Assembly (NCBI GenBank): GCA_002633025.1
Contig: NMRB01002536.1
Span: 20,503-84,502 of the forward strand
DNA length: 64,000 bases
Origin: Notospermus geniculatus
Lineage: Eukaryota; Nemertea; Pilidiophora; Heteronemertea; Lineidae
Direction: 5' to 3'
Shown here piece after piece: positions 44,422-54,400 of this stretch. Position 1 is the first letter of the stretch. The number at the start of each line of letters is the position of its first letter. The position numbers were made by a program, and so were the translations under genes. Below the pieces are notes generated by a model. The model made no database searches, was not told where the DNA came from, and saw nothing but the letters and a program-made list of their open reading frames with translations.

Positions 44422-44992
44422 CAGGGTGTTTCAAAAAAAGAGTTGTCATCTCTAAAATATCTCCTAGAACCCAAACCCGTGAATATTTTTGGCTCAGATT
44501 TTGTAAGCTGTTAGGTGTAGACATACTCATAAGGTTTATGTAATGTTTGTATGATGTTGTCTTGTTATGACGGAACAGTGACTCCAAAAGTAAAAGGGTC
44601 CGAAATGCAGTTTTCTTCCAAACAATAAAAGAAGCATGATGATGGAAATGCGCTGAGGACATTTCAACGATTGGGCTGAAGGGAACTCTTGGAGGGACAA
44701 TGGTGGCCATGAGGAAGGTAGATTCCAGTAATCCTGGCATGCCTGGCAAATTCTGTACGCAGCAAATGAAATAAATGTTTCATTGCTTTCTGATCTTTGG
44801 GTTTTTTGCATTTTGCGCCTGCTCAGTCCGAGGCCTCTTATTCATCTACGCATAAATCTTTCATAGCCTAATTCTCTCCCGCTCCTCCATAAATCCTGAC
44901 CTATCTACAGACCAAATCTGAGTCAAAAATATTGACGGGTTTGGGTTCCAGGAGATGTTTTAGAGATGACAACTTTTTTTTGAAACACCCTG
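44422..44992. mobile_element. mariner-like non-autonomous element, ~85-bp ends, TA duplication
   Basis: The ends CAGGGTGTTTCAAAAAAAG and CTTTTTTTTGAAACACCCTG are flanked by TA. The arms run through GAGTTGTCATCTCTAAAA and continue about 80 bp. The terminus style fits Tc1/mariner-type elements. There is no transposase inside. Confidence 0.8.
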
Positions 44993-45160
44993 TAGATTGA
45001 AGTTTGTTCAAGTATTTGAAAACTTGAAGCATACCGGTATCGCCTCGAATCCTGCTGTATATCAGGAATGGCAAGTCTAAAGCTTCAAGCATTTGGGTGT
45101 ATGTCAAATTCCTAATTAGATATGAAAATAGAAACGGGTTTCTAAGGTGAACGTCATCAC

Positions 45161-45253
45161 GTCCTTCCAGATTCGAATCCACGGACCCTCGCATGAGGCA
45201 TCAATCGCCAGCACTAAGGGACAGCACGCCTTAAACCACTAGGCCAAATCCCC
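45161..45253 (-). repeat. tRNA-derived SINE head, complete A and B boxes
   Basis: On the minus strand a TGGCCTAGTGGTTTAAGGCG A box is followed by a GGATTCGAATC B box with a long spacer, as in Leu or Ser tRNAs with a long variable arm. A partial copy opens the window at 1-64. The following 45303-45352 matches 3755-3806. Confidence 0.6.
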
Positions 45254-45583
45254 ATAAAAAGATGGTTCAATGGCCCATGTTAAAACGAGGCGTCCATCAG
45301 TACTCTGCGAGTAGTCCAAACAATCTCCGAACCCAAACAGTTTTAATCGGCTGATTAAAGCTAACAAGATTAAAATACCAGAGAAGATTTGCTCAAGCCT
45401 TGGTTTTTGCACACAGTGTATTGTGTATCACCCCAGCAGGAACTAAACAGAGTTCTACTTGTACTGGCTATATTCAGTTCAGCTTGTCCTAGTAAAGTTG
45501 AACTCAACTCCAAAACATGTGGTGGAAGGAAAAAGATGTTTTTGAAGACCAAAATTTTGGCAGAAATAGTAAGAGTTAAAATG

Positions 45584-46485
45584 CGTTAAATAACCTTACT
45601 GTATCAACGATTTTCTCTGAAACTTCGTCAGTTTATTCCTTACACTTTGGAAAATACGGATATCTGTGCAGTTTTGATAGGAAATGCACCTTTTATCAGA
45701 ATTGGAGGAGTTTAATGAACACAATTTTCACATAAAATTCAAAAGTTAAATATCCCTTAATAACCTTAATGTATTGGCCAATTTCACTGAAACTTTGGCA
45801 GGTTAATCCTTACATTTCACAAAACACGGATATCTGTGCAGTTTTGATGTAAAATGCCACTTTTATCAGAACTGGAGGACTAATGAACACACACATTTCA
45901 CATAAAATTCAAGATTAAATTTCCTCTTAAAACCTTACAGTATTGTGTAATTTCCCTGGAATTTTGTCAAGTTTATCCTTACATTTCACGAAATATGGAT
46001 ATCTATGCAGTTTGGATGGAAATGCCCCTTTAATCAGAACTGGGGGAGCTTAATGAACACAGTTTTCACCATAAAATTCAAAATTAAATATCCCCTATAA
46101 AAGCTTTAATGTATCGGCCAATTTCAGTGAAACTTTGGCAGGTTAATCCTTACATTTCACAAAACACGGATATCTGTGCAGTTTTGATGTAAACACCCCT
46201 TTATTTAAACAGAATTGGAGGAGTTTAATGAACACACATTTCACATAAAATTCACGAATAAATTTCCTTTAAAAACCTTACTGTATTGCCTAATTTGTCT
46301 GAAACTTTGTCTAGGTTATTCCTTACATTTCTCAGAATATAGAAATCTGTGTAGTTTTTATGAAAAGTACCCCTTTTATTAGAATTGGAGGACTTTAATG
46401 AACACACATATCGCATAAAATTTAATATTAAGTTTTCTCTTAAAACCTTACTGTATTGCCTATCTGTCTGAAACTTTGTCAAGTT
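45584..46485. repeat. 170-bp satellite, 5-6 tandem monomers
   Basis: The word CCTTACTGTAT or a variant recurs at 45594, 45764, 45933, 46104, 46276 and 46446, spacings of 169-172 bp. Monomers share GGATATCTGTGCAGTTTTGA and AATTGGAGGAGTTTAATGAA. AT-rich. Confidence 0.9.
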
Positions 46486-46974
46486 AAGAGTCGCACTCTG
46501 AGAAAAGTGGCAATATTTCCAAAAGTTGCGGAGTTGACCCCCCTAGAAATTGATGAAATTTGGTACAGAGGTTGATATGGATGTCTTATGGAAAACCCCA
46601 AAATTTGAGGTCCATACTCCTATTATTCTGGCTGCAGCGCCCCCTACAAGACAAGAGGTCACGCCCCAAAATGAGAAAAAATTGTGAAAAACAACGCCAA
46701 ATCGATGAATTATTATGGCAAGCTGGGACATTGTGCCAAAGAATTAATGATGGTAAATGATCTGTCGACACTTCAGGTTTTTTATAAAAATACGTACCAC
46801 CTGGTGGCAGTTTGGATAACCTGCTGGAGCCCTTCTTTGTGTTACAATAGAAAATGAAGAGTAGCGACAGTTTTAAGTGGAACTANTTTGGAGACCTTCA
46901 CGAGGCCCTGAGACCTCAACCTCCACTCTCCTAACATTTTGAAAATACCGTAAAATTCAATACTGTGGGGCTTT
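46486..46974. repeat. dispersed repeat, partly shared with 58805-58905
   Basis: 46888-46974 (CTTCACGAGG, then CTCTCCTAACATTTTGAAAA and GTGGGGCTTTAA) matches 58820-58905. One N lies at 46886. No gene is seen. Confidence 0.5.
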
Positions 46975-47096
46975 AAGAAATCAAACGATAAACGTTATTT
47001 TCATGCTGCAAATTCACCAGATTCTGCATTTTCGGTACAAAAAGTAACGTTGTCGTAAAGTTAACGTTTATCGTTTGGTTTCTCAAACTCCCTATT
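46975..47096. mobile_element. ~122-bp MITE, GAGTTTRAGAAACCA family
   Basis: The left end is TTTAAGAAATCAAACGATAA and the right end the inverse, TTATCGTTTGGTTTCTCAAA. Related ends occur at 55684-56279 and 60664-61574. Confidence 0.6.
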
Positions 47097-47198
47097 ATCA
47101 AAACTTCCACGTGAACTATTTACGCCGCCAGGCTTGTTTGTGGGTATTGTATTCGACGTATTGAATAAGACCTAGATTTACCTGCTTTGGGATCAGCT

Positions 47199-47279
47199 GC
47201 CTCAATGGCTCAGCTGCTAGAGCGTTCGCCTTGCAATCCCCAGGTCCCTGGTTCGATTCCCCTCTGCGACGTTTTTTTT
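47199..47279 (+). repeat. tRNA-like SINE head or tRNA pseudogene with T-run terminator
   Basis: A box TGGCTCAGCTGCTAGAGCG, D-stem GCTC/GAGC, an anticodon-loop-like CTTGCAA and B box GGTTCGATTCC are in order. A run of eight T (47272-47279), a pol III terminator, follows at once. The acceptor stem pairs in only about 4 of 7 positions and the T and anticodon stems are imperfect, so it is unlikely to be a working tRNA. Transcription by pol III is plausible. Confidence 0.5.
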
Positions 47280-47329
47280 CTCCGTTTCTCATCTGTGTTT
47301 TTCTTTTTTCTTTTTACTGAAGATATTCT

Positions 47330-47674
47330 AAGGGCGGACTTCCACCTGAAAGTTTTCTGTCGCAATTTTCCTTTTGTAAACTTATAGAAAATTGTCAGAT
47401 ACTATGTTGCGTGATCAATTTTTGTAGCGTGGAAGAGGCCTTTAAAGATTATGTCAGCCAGTTATTTTAGTGTCCGACAGTTATTGCTTGGAATAGCACA
47501 TGTTCTATTCCTGGCCAGAAATGTCTGCAATCTTTTCGAACAATACGCGGCAGTCCTCAACAATAGACACACGAGCAAATTTTGGACCACCTGCAACAGA
47601 GTGTCTGACAATTTTCCATAGGTTTCCATAAGGAAAATTGCGACAGAAAACTTTCAGGTGGAAGGCCGCCTTTA
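47330..47674. mobile_element. ~345-bp MITE
   Basis: The ends are AAGGGCGGACTTCCACCTG and the inverse CAGGTGGAAGGCCGCCTTT. The arms extend about 75 bp (TTCTGTCGCAATTTTCC). The core is non-coding. Confidence 0.75.
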
Positions 47675-47748
47675 GTCCACGTACATATGTACAGTTTACT
47701 TGTTGAAAGGTTCAGGAAAAAAATCGCGTCTGGCTGTGCACTACACTT

Positions 47749-48100
47749 AAAGGGAGACATCCGAAAGACATTGCCCGGTGGGCACTCTGTTTTTGTTTTG
47801 ATTACTGTAGTGTCACCACCGATTAACAGACGGCGCTGTGCGTTATGGCACAGGCCCCGAGAGAGCTATCAGTGAGTTAGAACGCGTATCTAACCAAAAA
47901 ACACTAGTTTGTAAAAACACACCACAACTTCACGAATTCGTGGGTGTGTGTTTTACAAGCTATCGTTTTTTGGTTAGATACGTGTTCTAATCTCACTGAT
48001 AGCTCTCTCGGGGCCTGTGTTTTTGTTTTGATTAGCGTAGTGTCACCGTCGATTATTAGATGGCACTGTGCGCCGGGCAATATCTTTCGGATGTCTCCCT
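47749..48100. mobile_element. palindromic element with one module flipped in one arm
   Basis: The outer arms begin AGGGAGACATCCGAAAGA and end with its inverse. The inner arms (GGCCCCGAGAGAGCTATCAG through CTAACCAAAAAAC) are also inverse. Between them, however, the 55-bp module at 47788-47842 recurs at 48018-48072 in the same orientation (TGTTTTTGTTTTGATTA), not inverted as the palindrome predicts. Confidence 0.8.
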
Positions 48101-48273
48101 AATAGGAGCTGTCAGCGAGATGACCACTAGGTGTCACTAGGGCCCAATTCAATGCATCTAGCGGACCCAGTCATTATCGATCGAGCAGCGATCATAATAG
48201 ATTTCCTGTACATTTGGTCCGCTAAGACTGTGCTGCCATCTGTTAGCAATAAGCGCGGCTGACTGCTCCTATT
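48101..48273. mobile_element. 173-bp MITE, copy 2 (GGAGCTGTCAGC family)
   Basis: Same length and about 87% identity by eye to 10957-11129. It starts AATAGGAGCTGTCAGCG, directly abutting the end of the preceding palindrome. Confidence 0.8.
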
Positions 48274-48961
48274 GAATCGACCATGTTCCCACCAGTCTTT
48301 CAAAGGGTAAATAACATACTATTTTTTCAGGGGACAACTTATCCACTAGAGTCTCCGTCAGTAACGTTGGTTGATCCTAAATAAACTTTAATTTGCTTTT
48401 ATTTATTCTTATTGTTTTCTTACATTGTATATTGCAGGTTGTGCGGATGTGGAACAACATGTCTTCTTCCGTCTTACTCGTATCATAAAGTGCAGAATGT
48501 CCTCGGTTAGTATCAGTCGATTTCCCGTGTTCAATCTCGATTTCTCGATTTCACTCCCTGGCTGCTGTTGGAATTTCTTTTCATGTACATCACTACTTCT
48601 CCGACTGTACTTCTCATAATACGAAAAATTGATCTGATAGCGAAGTACCGGTACACGTAGTTGTAGGTCTAGTGATGTACATTGAAAAGGAATTCATCAA
48701 CAGCTAAAGGGGAGACTGGGGGAGTTTTTTTTGTTGACACTGTCCTCCACCATTAATGGTGAAAGGCAGTATTGCCACTGGTGGTCAGCGGAACCATGGT
48801 TGATGAATGTAATAGCTATACATAGTGCTATTGCTTCAATCAACCTTGTTTCCACCGATCACCATGGAATACTTCCTTTCATCGATCTGGTGGAGGTGGA
48901 CTGTATACTTTGTAGTACCATTCTTCAAATCAACGTTAGCATTTCATTTTATGGTTAAATA
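48274..48961. other. no gene; duplicated stretch with hairpins
   Basis: 48535-48600 (CGATTTCACTCCCTGGC, CTTTTCATGTACATCACTAC) is repeated at 49680-49745. Each is followed by an inverse of itself. Confidence 0.45.
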
Positions 48962-49610
48962 CCCCAGTTGAAAAATTGAAGTCCATGCAGTGGAAGGGGT
49001 CGAAAAATAAACTATCTCCATTTATCCTATTTGATGAGAAGAAATGGGTTAATGCTTAATGAAAGGTGCTTGGGAAGGAAAGTTGAAAAATAAACTATCT
49101 CCATTTTTCCTGTTCGAAGAACAGGAAAGGGTTAATGTTCAATGAAAGTGGCTTGGGAGGGAAAGTTGAAAAATAAACTATCTCCATTTTTCCAGTTCGA
49201 AGAATAGGAAAGGATTAATGTTTAATGAAAGTGGCTTGGGAGTGAAAGTTGAAAAATAAACTATCTCCATTTTTCCAGTTCGAAGAACAGGAAAGGGTTA
49301 ATGTTCAATGAAAGTGGCTGGGGAGGGAATAAGTTGAAAAATTAACTATCTCCAAAAAGTCCAGTGGAAGGGTTCTAAAAATAAACTATCTCCATTTTGG
49401 GTTCGAAAAATAAACTATCTCCAAAAAGTCCAGTGGAAGGGTTCGAAAAATAAACTATCTCCAAAAGTCCAGTGGAAGGGTTCGAAAAATAGACTATCTC
49501 CAAAAGTCCAGTGGAAGGGTTCGAAAAATAGACTATTTTTCGAACCCAAAATGGAGATAAACTATCTCCAAAAAGTCCAGTGGAAGGGTTCGAAAAATCT
49601 CCATTTATTC
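48962..49610. repeat. minisatellite with 83-bp then 39-bp units
   Basis: The word AAAAATAAACTATCTCCA recurs throughout. The first part repeats about every 83 bp (with GGGTTAATGTTCAATGAAAG), the later part about every 39 bp (AGTCCAGTGGAAGGGTTCG). The minus frame over 49375-49656 is just the repeat translated. Confidence 0.85.
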
Positions 49611-49716
49611 GAAGTTTTTTCTTATATTTCAGGTTCTTGTACGCATTTTGCAACAACGTCCTTGGTAAGTATTACACCGATTTGCCGATTTCACTCCCTC
49701 TGGAGGCTGTCGAAAT

Positions 49717-49787
49717 TCCTTTTCATGTACATCACTACTTCTATTATTGATGAAGTAGTGATGTACATAGAAAAGGAATTTCGTCTC
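49717..49787. repeat. hairpin, ~30-bp arms
   Basis: ATTCCTTTTCATGTACATCA and its inverse surround a short loop, with AGTAGTG next to the loop on both sides. Confidence 0.75.
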
Positions 49788-49845
49788 AGCTGCAGGGGAG
49801 ATTACTCCTGACCGTCTGAAAGTTTCGGAGCTAGGGGTGGAACTA

Positions 49846-50060
49846 AAAATTTTTTTGTTGGACTTAGAGCATTTTTTAGGGGTTTTTTTGGCATTTTTTA
49901 GGCAATTTTGGCTTATTTTTGCCATTTTTCTGCTATTTTTGCCTATTTTTTGCTTATTTTTCTATTATTTTTATTATTTTATTGTTTTTTATTATTTTTA
50001 TTATTTATTCTTTTATTTTTTATTTTTTTATTTGTTTTTTCTTTTATTTCTTTTCTTCTT
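49846..50060 (+). repeat. T-rich low-complexity tract
   Basis: Over 200 bp of TTTTTATT-type sequence. Forward frames through it give Phe/Leu/Ile-rich peptides that mimic membrane segments but are low complexity only. Confidence 0.9.
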
Positions 50061-50354
50061 TCTCTTTTCAGAGTCCAGAAGCTGAAGTCGCTTTTCTTGT
50101 TCTTCCTTTTGTCTGTAGTAATCAATCAACAAATAAAAGTTATTTATTAATTGATTGGTTTCCTTGATCATTGTCCAAGTCCAGTGGAGTTAAAGGCGCA
50201 GGGAAAGGAGAAGTTGAAAAACAAACTCCGTTTTTCAAGTTCAAGGAGAATGAAAGGGTTAATGTCCAGGTGAAAGTCCTTTTCGGCCGAGGAAGAGAGT
50301 CGAAAAACTTACTTTCAACGGAAAACTTCAACTATCGCTCCCAAGTCAGTTAAG

Positions 50355-50936
50355 CCCTGCCAACACTGCAACTTTTTGAAAACAGTTCTGTAGTTTGGTT
50401 TCCGAACTCACCGCTAGGCGCAGAAGAGTTCGGTATCGGCCTCGTTTGACCTTGACCTCACACACAGAATTCTGTGTGTCTGACGTCAAAGAGGATAGAC
50501 TGGTTCCCGATTCCAACATACCGTGAGCTATGTTGGGACAGCGAACCAGTCTAACGTCTTACGTCAGACACAGAATTCTGTGTGTGAGGTCAAGGTCAAA
50601 CGAGGCCGATACCGAACCCTTTTGGCCCTAGCGGTGGGTTGGGGAACCAAACTAACAATTCTGAAAATCTTCAGTTGCAACAAAAATAGACAACGAACTC
50701 GTTTTGTTTTGAGATTGTTGCACAGCATAACAGGACTTGCAACACTTAAAACAAGTTTTCAAAATGTTTTAGAAATGCTGCAGCAGCAACATTTCTTTAA
50801 CATTTTCAAAACATGTCTTAAGTGTTGCAAGTCATCTTATGCTGCGCAACAATCTCAAAACGAGATTGTTGCACATTTTGTTGCAGCTAAAGATTTTCAG
50901 AATGGTTTCCGAAAATAAAGTTGCAGTGGTGGCAGT
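50355..50936. mobile_element. element with CTGCCAACACTGCAAC ends
   Basis: It starts CTGCCAACACTGCAACTTTT and ends AAAGTTGCAGTGGTGGCAG. The right half has inverse blocks around CTTAAGTGTTGCAAGTC and GAGATTGTTGCACA. It hosts the palindrome at 50388-50662. Confidence 0.65.
50388..50662. mobile_element. ~275-bp near-perfect palindrome
   Basis: Arms of about 130 bp run from AGTTTGGTTTCCGAACTCAC inwards through TTGACCTTGACCTCACACAC to a centre near 50527. The right arm is the inverse (GTGTGAGGTCAAGGTCAAAC). Confidence 0.8.
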
Positions 50937-50937
50937 A

Positions 50938-51985
50938 TGAGGCGCCATGTGGGAATTTAATTGTTTACTAAAATTATTTGAAATAATATCATTGTTTCAA
51001 ACCATAAATGTACGTATTTTGACTTATTTCATCCAATAAAAGTATAAACAAAACCATGGAAGTATTTTTCAAACCATGAATTAGACAACGTATGGTTTCA
51101 TTCCATGAAACTTAGACAAATTCATGGTTTTGAAAACATACCTTGTTTTCAAACCATAACAAAATCATTTCAAACCATGAAGTTCATGCAAATTCATGGT
51201 TTGCAAATCACGAAAAATCGGCCAATATCTTGGTTTTCAAACCATGAATATCAAATCCTCATTGATTGTAAACAATGAACATTGCAAAAATCATGGTTTG
51301 TAAACCATGATAATCCACAAAAGCATGGTTTTCGATCCCATGATTACAGCAAAACTCATGGTTTACAAACCATGGAAATAGTCAAATCCATGGTATGCGT
51401 ATAATTGTATGCGCAGTGAAACAATGGACTGATCCTCTGCCCGTTGTCTACTGGTCGAGTGCAGCGGAACGGAACGAAAACGAGAGCAGAGACCAGTCTA
51501 TGTTCCACTGCGCATACAATTATACGCACACCATGGATGTGGCGATTTCCATGGTTTGCAAACCATGTGTTTTGCACTAATCATGGTTTCCCAAACCATG
51601 CTTTTGCGGATTATCATGGTTTCCAAAGCATGATTTTTGCAAATTGCAGTGTTTACAATCCATGATGCGTTCACATTATTACGGTTTGAAAACAAATTTT
51701 GCCGATTTTATGGTTTTGTATATCATTCTCATGGTTTGCAAACCATGAAATTGCATGAACTTCATGGTTTAAAAGTAAGTTATGTTTTCAAAACCATGAA
51801 TTTGTGAAAGTTTCATGGGAATGAAACCATGTTTAATATAAATTCTGGTTTGATTAATAATTTCATGGTTTTATGTATAACTTTATTGGATGAAATAAGT
51901 CAAAATACGTACATTTATGGTTTGAAACAATGACATTATTTCCAAATAATTTTGGAAACAATTAAATTCCCACATGGCGCCTCAT
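50938..51985. mobile_element. ~1-kb palindrome built of AAACCATG half-sites
   Basis: The ends are ATGAGGCGCCATGTGGGAAT and the inverse ATTCCCACATGGCGCCTCAT. Both arms (about 480 bp) consist of AAACCATGA and TCATGGTTT words every 20-35 bp, many paired as CATGGTTTGCAAACCATG. The centre (about 51410-51525) holds a separate hairpin (AATTGTATGCGCAGTG) around a 75-bp loop. No protein is encoded. Confidence 0.85.
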
Positions 51986-52187
51986 ATGGCAGGGCTTAAC
52001 TTACGGAGCGATAGTTGAGAAGTCTTCCGTTGATAGTATGTTTTTCCACTTTCTTCCTTGGCCGGAAAGGACTTTCACCTGGACATCAACCATTTCCTCC
52101 TTGAACTGGAAAAACGGAGTTTGTTCTTCAACTTCTCCTGTCCCTGTGCCTTGAACTGGATATTAACCCTTCCTCTTCGTCGAAGTC

Positions 52188-52335
52188 GAAGTCGTCGCAG
52201 CTCTAGACAGGGCCGATGGTGAGGGTGGAAGTGATGCCCGAGCTGTTGTGGTCAGTTCGAAGTCGTCGCAGCTGTAGACTGGGCCGAGGTTGAGGGTGGA
52301 AGTGATGTACCCGAGCTGTTGTGGCCAGGTTCGAT
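52188..52335. repeat. two tandem units of 71 bp
   Basis: GAAGTCGTCGCAGCT, then GAGGGTGGAAGTGATG and CCGAGCTGTTGTGG occur twice, 71 bp apart. Confidence 0.8.
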
Positions 52336-52648
52336 TGTCCGATCCACTTGCCTGTCCTTCGGAACTTCCGTGAGTCGAAACAAGAGACAAGTTCGTAAGA
52401 CTGTGGGCCGGAGTCCCGCAGCGTGGGCATACTTATCCAAGTCGGTTCACTCTGCGGGACTTCGGCCTAATCCTTGCCCGTTGTCATCGTTCACAGTCCC
52501 TGGCCACGAACAGCTGTGAAAAAAAGAGCAGAAGCTTCCAAGATTAGGATAAATGACAAGAACAAATAACAAGAAAATTAACGAAAAATTAATATTCAAG
52601 AACAATTAAACAAGATCATTACAGTGTGTTTACAGCGTGACTGTCCAA

Positions 52649-52850
52649 CGCCACCAGTGGCCATCGGGAGAGCTAATGTCGGGCAATTACGTCGCTGATC
52701 ATGTATCTAAAAACAAAGTCACTCTGGAACGCCACAAGCGGCCATTGGGAGAGCTAATTTCAGGCAACGGCGTAGCTGATTATTTCTCTGAAAGCAAAGT
52801 CACTGGAACGCCACAAGCGGCCATTGGAAGAGTCAATGTCAATGTCATGA
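52649..52850. repeat. tandem units of ~80 bp, 2.5 copies
   Basis: CGCCACAAGCGGCCATTGGG or a variant recurs at 52649, 52730 and 52809, followed by GAGAGCTAATNTC. Confidence 0.8.
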
Positions 52851-53509
52851 CCTCGAAATACACAACGATGCAAGTTCCTCGTGTCAAAAGTTCGTTCCTC
52901 TGTACGGCTTTTGTTCGTGTACGGCATTCGTTGTTCGTGTACGGCATTCGTTCCTATGTTCGATCCACACTAGCGATTTCAGCTCAAGTCCAGTAGAACC
53001 AATGAGAAAGGCAGCTGAGCACATTTGCAACGGTCACGTGGCGCTCAGAATCTCGTCATGAACTTGCATACATGTTGTGTAGGTATTGGTAGCCCAGCCT
53101 GAAAAAAAGGTAGATATTTAATTAAGTGAAACGACCTCCATAAACACAGATTATAGTATGATGCTTTACGAAAGTACATGTAAGGGACGGGGAAGAGACA
53201 CGACACGGTGTCCAGTTCTGTTCAGGAAACGCATCAAAAGAGCCGAACTAATGGGGTGGGGTGGGAGTAGTGTGCCGAGGGGATTGTGATGACGTCATGG
53301 GTCAAAGGTCATCGCAGTTGATGACGTCATTCAAGATGATGGAATCCCCACTACTGGGGGATTCCTACTAAAATGATCGTGAAAAACGGGCTCAAGTATG
53401 GAAGTGCACTAAAGAGTGCACGGAATAAGCGGCAATGTATGCTGATGTGTCCCCAAGGAGACCATTACTTACATCACGTTGTGTCGGTCCATCATCCTTC
53501 ATCACTCCG
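52851..53509. other. no recognised gene
   Basis: 53340-53370 has a small inverted repeat (GAATCCCCACTACTGGGGGATTC). No domain is seen. Confidence 0.35.
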
Positions 53510-54215
53510 AACAGATCCGCCATCCTGGCTCGCGAGATCACGAGACCTCGCGAGAACACGTAGTTTCAACAGAAGTTCCGAGTTCATCAGTCGAATCCCA
53601 TCAATTGACGCAGAATGTTCACTACATTTTCGCGAGAATTTGATTGACAAAGTTCACACTTGACTTTCCACGTTTCATAAAAACCACAACGTCCGAATAA
53701 TAATAATAGCGACATAACAATCCGTCAACAGGATCAAGTTCCCAATCAAGACGTCGAAGATCGGATCCGCCATCTTGGCTCGTGACATCAGTCACGAGAC
53801 CTCGCGAGAACACGTTAAGTTTCAAAAGTTCCGAGTCCACAGAATGTTCACTGCAGTTTCCCAAGAATTTGATCGACAAAGGTCACACATAGCAAGTTTC
53901 ATTAACACCACCACGCCCGAATAATTGTTCGAAACGTCCTCCAAAGATCGAATCACGTCGACAGGATCAAGTTCGCAATCGAGACGTCGAAGAACGGATC
54001 CGCCATCTTGGCGGCATCTTGACGAGACCCCGCCATCTTGACTCGTGACATCACGAGACCTCGCGAGAACACGTAAAGTTTGAACAGAAGTTCCCAGCGG
54101 GGTTCCCAGTCCATCAGTCGTATTGTTCGAAACGTCCTCCAAAGAATCCCGTCGATATGATCAAGTTCCCAATCAAGACAGAGTTGTTGCCACACCCCAC
54201 AAGGGTCGTACGTCA
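53510..54215. repeat. ~230-250-bp tandem units, three copies, CpG-rich
   Basis: GATCCGCCATCNTGGCTCG recurs at 53514, 53765 and 53996, each followed by GAGACCTCGCGAGAACACGT and AGTTCCCAATCAAGAC-like blocks. The recurring CTCGCGAG palindrome is notable. Confidence 0.85.
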
Positions 54216-54296
54216 CCATGAACGCTGAAAATAGAAACCAGAAACCAGATGTCAATAAACCAGAAACCAGATGTCAATATGCAATCAATGAATGTC

Positions 54297-54400
54297 CGGG
54301 GGCTATTGGTATTTTGCGTAACGTAACGTAACGTAACAAACCTCGTCCCTATGTGTTTTCAAGGTCTGGTAAAAAGGTGTTTTCAATGCTTTTCACTTCA
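54297..54400 (+). mobile_element. left end of a GTAAC-repeat element, truncated
   Basis: CTATTGGTATTTTGCGTAAC followed by GTAAC repeats and ACAAACCTCGTCCCTATGTG is identical to the start of 58182-58409 for about 100 bp and then diverges. Confidence 0.75.

Larger units (their letters stand above)
50165..52160. mobile_element. 2-kb nest of inverted repeats (outermost arms)
   Basis: 50165-50357 (AAAGGAGAAGTTGAAAAACA through CTATCGCTCCCAAGTCAG to AAGCCCTGCC) is the inverse of about 51982-52160. Between these arms lie at least three further inverted-repeat structures (50355-50935, 50388-50662, 50938-51985). No transposase is found inside. Confidence 0.75.

Noticed and set aside
47199-47271. Functional tRNA gene
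   Set aside because: Acceptor, anticodon and T stems pair poorly, so it is listed as a SINE head or pseudogene.
49375-49656. 93-codon repetitive minus frame (FSNPSTGLLEIVY)
   Set aside because: It is the 39-bp minisatellite read as protein.
49837-50167. Phe/Leu-rich frames resembling membrane proteins
   Set aside because: They come from the T-rich low-complexity tract and have no start context or other exon.
50938-51985. CRISPR-like regular spacing of short repeats
   Set aside because: Spacing is irregular, repeats occur in both orientations as a palindrome, and the genome is eukaryotic.
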